A DNA stretch of 64,000 bases from Amorphophallus konjac. Taxonomy: Eukaryota > Streptophyta > Magnoliopsida > Alismatales > Araceae. The notes under the pieces are model-generated. The model was given only the letters and a program-made list of their open reading frames with translations. It had not been told where the DNA came from and searched no databases. A program made the translations under genes and the position numbers. Below are positions 55,484 through 64,000 of the stretch, in pieces. How positions within the stretch are numbered: the first letter of the stretch is position 1; each line of letters begins with the position of its first letter. The DNA lies in the NCBI GenBank assembly GCA_022559845.1, contig CM040118.1, positions 236,143,224-236,207,223 of the forward strand, read 5' to 3'.

Positions 55484-56630
55484 CTAAACCTTGGCCGGTA
55501 GGTCGGCTCCGATCCTTACTCCTAGGGTCGGGTCATCGTTTAGGAAAACCATCAGTAATTCGCCACCAGGTTCGGTGGTTGCGGTTTTATCCTCGACTCC
55601 CCGGGGGCCCTTGTCCTTCCCGTCCGGCCTTGTGGCCTCTACCGAGATATTGTAGCACCTTCTGGCCGTGGCTTGGTTACCTCGGACTTCTCCCAACCCA
55701 TTTTTGGTGGGGAACTTCATTTTTTGGTGATAGGTAGATGGTACGGCCTTTATTCGGCTGAGGATGCCCCGGCCGAAGATGGCGTTGTACGCTATCATAC
55801 CTTTAATCACTCTGAAGTCCACCATGACCATAACGGTTTTGGGTGGGGTGCCGAGGGTAACCGGCAGGCTTAGGGCTCCCTCGGGATAGGTGGCCAGGCC
55901 ATTAAACCCACAGAGAGGGGTTCGGACCGGGCGGAGTTTGGATGGATCCTCCCCCATCTTAAGGAAACAATCATAAGACAGTACATCAGGGGCACTCCCG
56001 TTGTCAACTAGAATTCTATCTACGTTACAATGGTTTATCGTAGCCGAGATCACGAGGGTGTCGTCATGCGGGGTGCTCAGCCCTTCCAGGTCTCGGTCGG
56101 AGAAGACTATGACCTGGGGCTCACTTGGCGGGGCCTTGGGAGGCTCTATGGCTTGGCACGCCCGCTCCGCATGACGCTTCCTTCCTCGGCTACTGTCGCC
56201 TCCTGATGCCGTCCCTCCAGAGATGACGTTGATGTGGACCCCTTGGGGGGCGTTGTCAATCTCCTCTACGGCGCCTTGATCTTCTTTTCGCTCGGTTGTG
56301 AACCGAGCTAGGTGACCCAAACGGATGAGGCACTCGATCTCATCCTGGAGCTGGTGGCAGTCACCGGTGTGGTGCCCGTGATCGCCGTGGAATAAGTAAT
56401 GCTTGTCGCGATTACGGTTCTTCGACCTCATCAGCTTGGGCTGGCGGAGGAGTCCCGAGTCTTTGATGTCTTCATATATCTCGTAGACCGGGGCGGCTAG
56501 TGGGGTGTACCGCTCGTACTTCCGCTTGCGTTCCCCATCACGGTCTCTCTTCTTCCCCGAACCTGAGTTCGGCTCGGAAGCCCGCTTCTTGTCCCCCTCC
56601 CGACCCGGGCCGGTTGTGTCTCGGCAGGCG
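55484..56630 (-). CDS. Gag C-terminus and aspartic protease, second Tat element
   Basis: A basic stretch (GKKRDRDGERKRKYERY) is followed by a zinc-knuckle variant (YLFHGDHGHHTGDCHQL) and the retropepsin loop RILVDNGSAPDVLSYD, the DNGS form usual in RIRE2-like Tat elements, ending at TAG 55484. The N-terminal part lies beyond the solo LTR at 59998, in the same frame once that insert and one CTGAG are removed. Confidence 0.9.
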
Positions 56631-56689
56631 CTGAGTGTTGTGCCATAAAAAGGGAGAATGTTGTGCCTCTTAGGCACAAGCATGTGCTA

Positions 56690-56825
56690 TGTTGCTTTGA
56701 TGATAGCAATGCTATTTGGTTTTGATGATAGCAAGACAGTGAGTGCATTTGAGTGCATTTGATATTGTATTTTGATGATAGCAATGTTATTGTGTTTTGA
56801 TGATCACAATAAACAAAGTGCATTT
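56690..56825. repeat. TTTTGATGATAGCAATG repeats
   Basis: Five imperfect copies lie at the U3 start of the solo LTR. Confidence 0.8.
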
Positions 56826-57029
56826 CTGTGCATTCTTATTCTTGAGCATTCTGCATATGATAGCAACATGAATGATGATGTTTAGCATTGATGGCATTTG
56901 TTCTTTATATATATGCATTGCATTCTGTCAGATATCATATCTCTGCATGTATCTACAGTCTGAACAGTAGTGGGTCGACCCACCCTTGCTGATGCGTCGA
57001 CCCATCAGAACATTGTTTGTCTGGGTATC

Positions 57030-58010
57030 AAAGTCTATACATCAGCTTGATCGAGTAAGTCTGTACAGCATGCCTTATTGTTCATATCATTAAGTCTGTA
57101 CATTGGCATCTCATCTCCAAGTATGTACATCGCTACTTTATCAAAGCATGTACAGTCGATCTTCAAGTGTTTGGCCAACTCTGTACATCCGTTTTGCCTA
57201 TTCATTGTTGAGGCAGAGTCTGTACATTGGCTCAGACTTTCCAAAGTCTACAGAACGCCCTTCATTGAAAGTCTATACATTTTGGCCTATTCCTACGCTT
57301 GAAGTTTTAGCTACACTCTAAGTCTATACACTGCTAAAGTCTGAACATCGCAGTGTTCAAGTCTTTCAAAGTCTGTGCATTGGCTTCGCTTTTGCAAGTC
57401 TGTACATTGGAGTCTTATTTTCAAGTCTGTACATCGGGCAACTTCTAATTGAAGTCTGTACAGCCAATGCACTTAACTCAAGTCCATACACTGGAAGCTC
57501 TTCATTAGTCTTCACATTCTAAGTGTGTACAGCGTCTTCCATAGACTCTGATTGAGTCTATACATTATCCTAGGCTAAGTGTGTACAGCGTCTCATTCAT
57601 GCTTTGATTAATGAAGTCTGTACATCAGTCTTCACATTCTAAGTCTATACAGCCATTGGGTTTGGACTCAGAGTCTGTACACTCGATTCGCCTTTGAATT
57701 GGTCAAGTGTGTACATCCTTCCAAGCTTCAAGTCTACACATTGGGTTGTCAGGCTTCAACTCTATACATTCGGTTGTTAAACCTTGAGTCTATACACTCG
57801 ATTGTTAGGTCTTCAACCCTATACATTCAATTGTTAGGCCCAAGTCTATACACTCGTTGTTAGAGGCCTGAACTTAACTGAAGTCTATACACTGGACTTC
57901 ACTTTACCAAGTCTATACATTGGACCTTGTTTTACCAAGTCTGTACACTCGCTGCACTGATCAAATCCATACACTGGCAGCTCTGCTTAAGTGTATACAT
58001 TCGTCTGAAC
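57030..58010. repeat. AGTCTRTACATTGG motif array
   Basis: More than thirty copies of AGTCTGTACATTGG-like motifs (variants TATACACTGG, TGTACAGCG) occur roughly every 28 bases, separated by unrelated spacers. Only the motif is conserved. Confidence 0.9.
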
Positions 58011-58144
58011 TAAGTTCATTTTCCTCTGTCTGTCTGCAGATGATCCAGGCCATCAAGACTTGGCACGTGATCCAAGAGGCTGAAATGCTGACATGTGGAC
58101 ACAGCAGTTCAAACAATCAAGAAAGAAGCTCCTGGATTATTCTG

Positions 58145-58705
58145 GTGCGTCAACGCATTGATCAAGTAGCGTGGACGCGGCAGTTCAAGTATCCCTTATT
58201 ACAGCCTCTGGACTACATTGGCAGCATCGACGCTGCAGCTCCATGTGTCAACGCAGCATGCTGAGAGCGTCAACGCAGCACATCTATCTGCTGAAGACCT
58301 GATCACTGGATCACCTACGCGTCAACGCAGTAGTGGAGCAGCGTCGACGCAACAGTTAAAAAGGCTAGGCTGTTTGTTCACTGGAACGTATCCATGCGTC
58401 AACGCCATTGCTAGACAGCGTCGACGCAGCCATTGAGCCTGATAGGTATCTAGCTCGGAGACAGTTTAGAAGGTTAACGCTGGAGTTCTTAGCGTCCACG
58501 CAGCATGCAAACAAGCCAAACTATTAGTTGCAGAAACACACCACTACGTCAACGCTTTAGCCTAGCAGCGTCAACGCAGCATGTCTATCCGCTAAATACA
58601 TTGATCACTGGACTGCCGATGCCGATGCGTCAACGCAGCAAGCTGATGGAGTCAACGCAGCAGTTAAAAGGGTTGAAGATCTCTGAAGGCTGCGTCAACC
58701 CTTTG
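58145..58705. repeat. GCGTCAACGCAGCA motif array
   Basis: About fifteen copies of GCGTCAACGCAG or GCGTCGACGCAG occur, many paired, with 20-50 base spacers. Confidence 0.85.
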
Positions 58706-58884
58706 GAGCAAGTGTGTTGATGCCACCTCAACTCCAGTTGCTGAGTGTACTGATGATTGGGCACGTGACCTGAAGCTGGCACCTGACACGTGATCCGAGG
58801 TGGGTGCTGAGCACGTGATCCGAGGAGGAATCTTCTGGACAGAAGGCGTGGGAAGCACACGCCCTATCTCCCTACTGCTGCTGG

Positions 58885-58892
58885 TATATATT
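58885..58892 (+). promoter_or_regulatory. TATA box of the solo LTR
   Basis: GGTATATATTGG is followed by a leader and a GA-rich 270-base tract (58925-59200). Confidence 0.6.
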
Positions 58893-58924
58893 GGAGCCTT
58901 CGTCTTCAGATGGAGGCTGATCGT

Positions 58925-59200
58925 GATCGAAGCAGAAAGCAGAAGCTGAGAGAAGAAAGGGAAAAAGAAGAGAGAGCTTCCACGATCCAGTAGAAGAAAA
59001 GAAAAAGAGAAAGAGAAAAGAAGAAGAAGAGAGGCAGAGAGAAAGAAAAAGGCAAAGTGAAAAGAAGCTGTCGATCCAGCACAAGAGAGGAAAGAAAAGG
59101 GAGAGAAGAGAAGAGCAGAGAGTGAGAGATTAGCGAAAGAAGAAGAGAAGTGCAGAGAGAAAGAAAAAGAAAGAAAGTGATCGTGAGAAGAAGAGACTGA
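58925..59200. repeat. GA-rich purine tract
   Basis: Nearly pure AG sequence (GAAGAAGAGAAAG-type) lies in the predicted transcribed leader of the solo LTR. Confidence 0.9.
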
Positions 59201-59997
59201 GAGAGGTTGTTTAAAGATCTGTCTTCACTGGACCGTGGATCAAATCCAGGCCAGTCAGCTCTTTAAGAGCCACATTGTGTTTTACGTTTACAGCTTTTCG
59301 ACTGCTGTTATCTTGTCTTTCGTGTTCCTTTCTACACTTTCTTTCAAGCTGTTAGTCAGCGGTTTGTAGAGGAGGACTCCTCTGGACAGCAAGCTGTGTT
59401 GCTCAGTGGGCAGTGGAGGTTTCCACTGGACGGGTAAGCTGTAATCCCCAATGGTTGCAGTGGTGGATTCCACTGGACGGCAAGCTGTGAGGCCCAGCGA
59501 TTGTAGGCTAAGCTGTATTGCCCAGCGGACGCAAGCTGTGCTGCGCAGCAGTAATCCACACTCGGGTTTGAGTGTGGGGTGGATGTAGGTCTGCTGGACC
59601 GAACCACCTAAAACCCATTGTGTAGTGGTTTGAATTCTTGTGTGGTTGGCGCTAGATGAATGCTTAGGGGTGCTTTGGTTTGATGTTCTATAAGTGTTCA
59701 TCTATTTGCTGTGCACACTATATGTTTGACTGTGGGTTGATCTCTTTTATCTGATTTCGCTAGATGAATGTAAAGGGTGCCTCAATTGGGTTTTCTGTCT
59801 GAATGCTTTAAGGCACAAGCTCCGTTGAATTGATTCAGTCTACTGTTTAGACTTGCTTAGGTTCGCTCTATATATATCTGCAATAGTTTTTTAATTCCGC
59901 ATCTCTGATTGCTTTAGATTTTAATTGGGCGAAATTTTTATAGGCTATATTCATTCACCCCCCCCCTCTGAATACTTGCACCGAACCCAACACTGAG

Positions 59998-61128
59998 AAC
60001 CTCTTCGCACTCGGCGTGGCACAATGCTAGAGTCACTAGCTCGGTAAGGGTCAAGGGAGGGTGGAGGACAAGTTCGCGGCGGAGATTCTCATCCCGGGTG
60101 CCCCCAGTCAGTGCGGTTATGGCTGAGGCCACGTCCAGGCGGGGGATTCTCTGGGCTTCTGATTTAAATCAGTGAATATAGGCCCGGTGTCTTTCCCCTT
60201 GCGCCTGTTTGAGGGCCAGGAGCCCCGCTACTGACCTTGGGGGGGCACTTCCGGTGAAACTCTCTTTGAAGACTCGCCCAAATTGCTTGAAGTCTCGGAT
60301 GGATCCGGGGGCAAGGGCCCGGAACCATGCTTGAGCTTTTTGGACCAGGGTTATCACGAAGGCTCAGCACTTGATGGCATCGGACGCTCCGTGCAGGGTC
60401 ATCAGAGCGTCGAAGCTGTCGTATTGATCGGCCGAGTCGCCCTGGCCGTCGTAGGGCTTGAAGGTAGGGATGCAGGTTCTGGGAGATACCTCTGCCTTCA
60501 AGATGTACTCGGAGAATGGGGATTTCTCCTCGTCCTTTGGAAAAGAGGTCTTCTGCAGGGCGCGGAAGGCGCGATCCTGTTCTGTGAAACGCCTCTCGAA
60601 ATCTCGTAGCCGGAGGGATAACTCCGGCTGCTGCCGCGTCGTGGGGATGGGGGGAGCATCTTGGTGATCTCCGAGAACGTCAGTCTCCGGGTTCGGACGG
60701 CGCGCCCCCAATTTTCCTCTCCTCGGCATGGAGGAAGCCTCTTGCTCCGGAGGCGGAGCATGCGAGGGACCTCCCGTCCAGTTGCGGATGATCTGCTGGC
60801 CGTGGAGGGTGAAGCGGCCTCCGGCAGTGTGCTGGGAGATACTCCCGTGGGGAGGGCTCCCTGACGGAGCGCGGGACTTTCCATCCCTATCCGCCTGGGC
60901 CCTCATGAGCTCCACGAGGACATCCAGTTTCGCGTTGAGGGCCTGGAAGGCTTCGGCGCCACCATTGGGTGGTAGCCCTACAGCCGCAGGAGGCGGTGGT
61001 GGATCATCAGCTGGGGCGCTGGCATTGGAGGGAGGGTTCTGTGAGGCCCGAGAGGGGCCATCCCCTGCCGCTACCATGGCCCTTCCCCTCTCGCCGGCGG
61101 ACCTCCTCCCTGATCTCTTTCGCACCAT
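59998..61128 (-). pseudogene. Gag N-terminal part, second Tat element
   Basis: ATG at 61128 (MVRKRSGRRSAGERGR), a Pro/Ala-rich region, then a probable coiled coil (AFQALNAKLDVLVELMRAQ) and the gag domain (IPTFKPYDGQGDSADQYDSF, AQAWFRALAPGSIRDFKQF, ALKQAQGERHRAYIH). TGA stops near 60364 and 60169 replace Arg or Trp codons. It ends at the solo LTR and continues at 56630. Confidence 0.88.
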
Positions 61129-61148
61129 ACTGGCTCTTTGTACATTTC

Positions 61149-61163
61149 CCACAAACGGCGCCA
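61149..61163 (-). other. Primer-binding site, second Tat element
   Basis: Minus TGGCGCCGTTTGTGG lies two bases from the 5' LTR. The first ten bases match the tRNA-Asp 3' end. Confidence 0.8.
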
Positions 61164-61165
61164 GA

Positions 61166-61939
61166 TGAAGAGGCGTGATCTCGCGCTGGTCCTGAGCGGA
61201 TGGAGGATCACCGGGTAGTGAACTGCAAGATAGGGAAATGGATCAGGGGGCCCAGGGAGAATCCCTGGGGAAAACCCTCCGATGCTTAAGTCAGTGGAGC
61301 TATGGCGGGAGCAATAAAGGGAGGTGAGAGCTTGTGCGCGAGATCCCTCTCCACCAGAGGGTGAAGTGGTTCTTGCTCAGGAGCTTTGAGCGTATGATTG
61401 CCCTTACCTTCGTTGGAGGGTCTCCCTGGTTTAAATAGTATGCCGTCTCCTGGAGTCCTGTAAGCCGAGGGGTTTCAGGTGGGGGTTACGTTCTCATCGT
61501 GGGCTTTTATTGCCTTATCGTGGGAGCGTTATCACCTTGGGGAAGAAGAAGTCCCTTGCCTTCCTGAATTCCTGCCTGCAGTGGACTCTTAACGGCTGCA
61601 AAGGATAAGCAATCGTCGGCCGTTCCGAGCTCAAAGAGGCCAGCCCTATCGGGCGATAGGCTTAGCTCGGAAGAGGATGGGTCGGATGGGTCGGCGTACG
61701 CCTTCTTCTCCCGGGCGGAGATATGGCTTGGGCCGGACCTTTCCTATGACCTGACCGACACTCGGGCCCTCCGAGCCTAGAGGCCGCCTAGGAAGGTTGT
61801 GTCCTCGAGCGATTTTTTATTCGGCTTTCTTCCCTGAGTGGGCCCTGTGGGCTGTCACTTAGGCGAGCTTGGCCTCATTGGGTCCTGTCGGGCCTAGTCG
61901 GGCTGCTCTTTGAATGGGCTACAGAAATCCCCCTCTCCA
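61166..61939 (-). repeat. 5' LTR of the second Tat element
   Basis: Same length (774) and ends as 42950-43723. It carries a TTTAAATAGTATGCC-type AT stretch (61430-61445) but no strong consensus TATA on minus. Confidence 0.95.
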
Positions 61940-62059
61940 GAACCTTATTAAAAGTAGATTAGTGGAATAGTTTAATAATGGGCCATGAACATTTAATTAG
62001 GTGGTGGAGAAGTTTAATTTGTGGGGAAAGGGAATCTTATTGTTTAGCCAAATTTTTCC

Positions 62060-62067
62060 TATAAATA
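62060..62067 (+). promoter_or_regulatory. TATA box of LTR-C
   Basis: CCTATAAATAGGCCC is a strong plant TATA box; the transcript would start near 62090-62100. Confidence 0.6.
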
Positions 62068-62329
62068 GGCCCTCTAATCACCCATTCTACCTTACCACAT
62101 TGGGGGGAAGGTTTCTAAAGACAGCTCTGGGCGTTCATCTTGTTTTCTTCTTCCTCTTTGACTCGATCAGGTAGGTATTTTCTGTATCTAGGCAAAACAC
62201 TTAATAGTAGAAGCGTGCAGTCAATCATGTTGTCTTCACGGTGAAAACATGTTATCTTTCATGGTTAAAACTGAGTTTTCTGTTTCATAAAGAATTTGCG
62301 TCTATTCAGAAAGACAATAATTCTTGAAT

Positions 62330-63010
62330 TAGCATCCGGTACCTCAGACGCCAATTAATGCACGGCCACTATAGCTGACGCGAATTCCCTGATGATTAAA
62401 TAAATTCACCCATGTTTAAAAATTCAATATCTATGGAACCAAGTATGATAAAATTTATATGGGCATGTTTTTAGGATCCTTGCATTTTTATCTTGATTAT
62501 CGTATCTCTTGATCCATGAAAATCTAGATAGGAATCAAAGTGCTACAGTTCATGTTCCTTAAAAAGAAATGAACAGTTGCATGTGTCTGTAAACGTATCT
62601 GTCGAATGCATGTCAATTTTTAATAGAGAAGAATTAGCGTCTGCATGTGCAAACGTGAATTAATGAAATAGCGTCCTTCCGCAGGGATGTAAATTCATGT
62701 AATTAATTATTAAACTAAATAATTGGAAAAATATAGAATTAGTGTCCTCTTATACTGACGTGAATTAAACATTTGGCGCCTCCACATGCAGACGCCAATT
62801 TAAAATAATTTTATTTAAACCTGAAAAAATAATATATGGAATTAGCATCCTTTTCTGGTGACGTGAATTAAAGAAATAACGCCTCCTTGCACGGATGCCA
62901 ATTTAAAATAAATTTATTTAAATCAAATTAATCTTAGAATTGGCACCCTTTCCGTTGGACGTGAATTATAGAATTAGCGGTGTCCTAAGTGGACGCCAAT
63001 TCTTCCCAGT
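62330..63010. repeat. Degenerate GACGCCAATT/GACGTGAATT repeats in LTR-C
   Basis: GAATTAGCGTCC...GACGTGAATT and its near-inverse GACGCCAATT recur about ten times in an AT-rich background at spacing of roughly 50-70 bases. Confidence 0.75.
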
Positions 63011-64000
63011 TTCTCGCATTTCATGGTTTTATCGGGATTGTTCCCTATGATTTGGCATATTCCTTGAACTCTTTCATTCCCTGGATTCTTCTTAAAATGA
63101 ATTACGTGTTTCGGGTTTCTGACAAAGTCGTGTAGCTAGCAAGATTATCAAGAAAGACCAGTGTCTAAGGCAAGAGGTCCACGGGCAAACGCTTTAAGAG
63201 GATAAGTGGTTATTTAATTAGGCCTTGCGAATGCAAGGAGAACCTCCCACTGTCCAACCTCTTACCTAACCGAGAATTCTTGGTGTTCTCACTAAACACC
63301 GACTAAGGGGAACTCGATCTAAAACTAACTTACACAAATTTTTGAAAGAGTTACTCGTGCCTTGTTCAGCAACTCTTTTTCCTCATTGTCTTAATGTAGT
63401 TAAACATGATGCCTTCAATCATCCTTGAACTTCTCTTACAACTACTTGAGCTTCTTGTACTAATTCCTTGAATGAAAATTTTTGTTCGATTTGTACTTTA
63501 TTTTATGAGCTTTGCCTTGAAATTCTTTGGCCATGTATTATGTGGATGTCTAAATAAATACTTGAGATCAATGATCTATAACTATAATGCCTGGTATTAA
63601 TGTGGCCCAGTCTGGTGCTAGGGGGAGCGCCCGAAAGTACTTGTGCCCATGAGAGCTATTATTGACCTGGTGTAGCATTGCATCAAGTACATGCGTGCTA
63701 GATTTGTTTATGACATTCCACTTATTCATGAAATACTTGACTTCCTCGAATTACATGAAATACTTTACTCATACATGCTTGCGTGAAATGGCCAATTCCA
63801 TGATTATACATGCTACATAATCGTTCTTGAAAATCTTACTCTTGTTAGCTTGTTTACTTGTGATCCTATCTACAGGCACTCCTTTACTCTCTCATGCTCA
63901 TGATGCAAGTTTTAGTCACAATTTTCGTCATAACAGTTTACCTTATCTAAAAATGTTAATTACTTAAAGCTACCTGATATAGAGATATAAGTCCTACTGA

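Larger units (their letters stand above)
56636..59992 (+). mobile_element. Solo LTR, Ty1/copia SIRE/Maximus-like
   Basis: CTGAG duplicates (56631-56635, 59993-59997) flank a 3357-base sequence starting TGTTGTGCC and ending CCCAACA. The end region (CATTCACCCCCCCCCTCTG before the terminus) is typical of SIRE/Maximus LTRs. A TATA box at 58885-58892 sets plus orientation. There is no PBS, PPT or coding region inside, so recombination between two LTRs probably removed the rest. It is made mostly of four successive degenerate repeat arrays. Confidence 0.85.
42950..61939 (-). mobile_element. Tat-lineage Ty3/gypsy element with an antisense gene, carrying two insertions
   Basis: 774-bp LTRs (42950-43723, 61166-61939) are flanked by CAACC (42945-42949) and GAACC (61940-61944), a TSD with one mismatch. 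The PBS (61149-61163) begins TGGCGCCGTT, matching the tRNA-Asp class used by Tat and Athila elements. Gag-pol occupies minus from 61128 to 52343 in one frame. Between pol and the 3' LTR, on plus, lies a Transposase_28-like gene. The protease (DNGSAPDVL) and archaeal RNase H suggest a RIRE2-like Tat member. Without its two inserts the element is about 11.2 kb. Confidence 0.93.
61945..64000 (+). repeat. LTR-C, right part (runs off the window)
   Basis: This continues 42512-42949. It has a TATA box at 62060, a degenerate repeat block (62330-63010), and a motif at 63605-63640 (GGCCCAGTCTGGTGCTAGGGGGAGCGCC) closely resembling one in the Tekay LTRs on minus near 6730-6750. This supports a plus-strand Tekay-type LTR. 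No gene is visible in these 2 kb and the LTR end is outside the window. Confidence 0.65.

Noticed and set aside
1..64000. CRISPR arrays, operons, tRNA or rRNA genes
   Set aside because: Repeat arrays here have no short fixed spacers with palindromic repeats of CRISPR type and the context is eukaryotic; no cloverleaf or rRNA sequence was recognised. TGGTATCAGAGC and TGGCGCCGTT strings are primer-binding sites, not tRNA genes.

Overview
The window is plant nuclear DNA, almost certainly heterochromatin. It holds no recognisable host gene and is built from LTR retrotransposons nested inside one another. The evidence is a set of complete LTR pairs with target-site duplications (TSDs), plant-type primer-binding sites (PBS), polypurine tracts (PPT), and Ty3/gypsy gag-pol proteins of the Tekay (chromovirus) and Tat lineages, together with a Ty1/copia SIRE-like LTR. 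An angiosperm is likely; I cannot name the species.

Layout: (1) 1-6001 is old, degenerate LTR material: the tail and LTR of a plus-strand Tekay-like element (LTR-A), then part of an oppositely oriented LTR (LTR-B). (2) 6002-42283 is a minus-strand Tekay element with 3.1-kb LTRs, inserted into LTR-B. Its gag-pol reading frame is split at the RNase H tail (YHPGK region) by (3) 10733-36039, a 25.3-kb minus-strand Tat/Ogre-like element with 3.56-kb LTRs and a CCTTG TSD. Besides gag-pol, this inner element carries on the opposite strand a plant-mobile-domain (PMD) gene with four phase-consistent introns, followed by tandem arrays (129/126 bp and 43 bp). (4) 42467-42949 plus 61945-64000 is an older plus-strand Tekay-type LTR (LTR-C), split by (5) 42950-61939, a minus-strand Tat-lineage element with 774-bp LTRs. 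This one also has an antisense gene with an intron (putative gypsy-type transposon/Transposase_28-like, with a long coiled-coil tail) and possibly a second antisense mini-gene. Element 5 is itself hit twice: by (6) a 4.4-kb rearranged chromovirus derivative (45019-49433, TSD CGACG) with inverted LTR-end termini, and by (7) a 3.36-kb solo LTR of SIRE type (56636-59992, TSD CTGAG).

Removing each insertion and one TSD copy restores an uninterrupted reading frame in every case tested (coordinate arithmetic), which supports the nesting order. Premature stops in all gag-pol frames are nearly all explained by C-to-T (or G-to-A) changes at Gln, Arg or Trp codons, as expected for methylated, silenced copies. 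No element appears autonomous now. The items most worth following up are the spliced antisense genes, the CGGCG-motif clusters upstream of each TATA box in the 25-kb element, and the inverted-terminus mini-element whose ORF keeps only the integrase C-terminal module and chromodomain.
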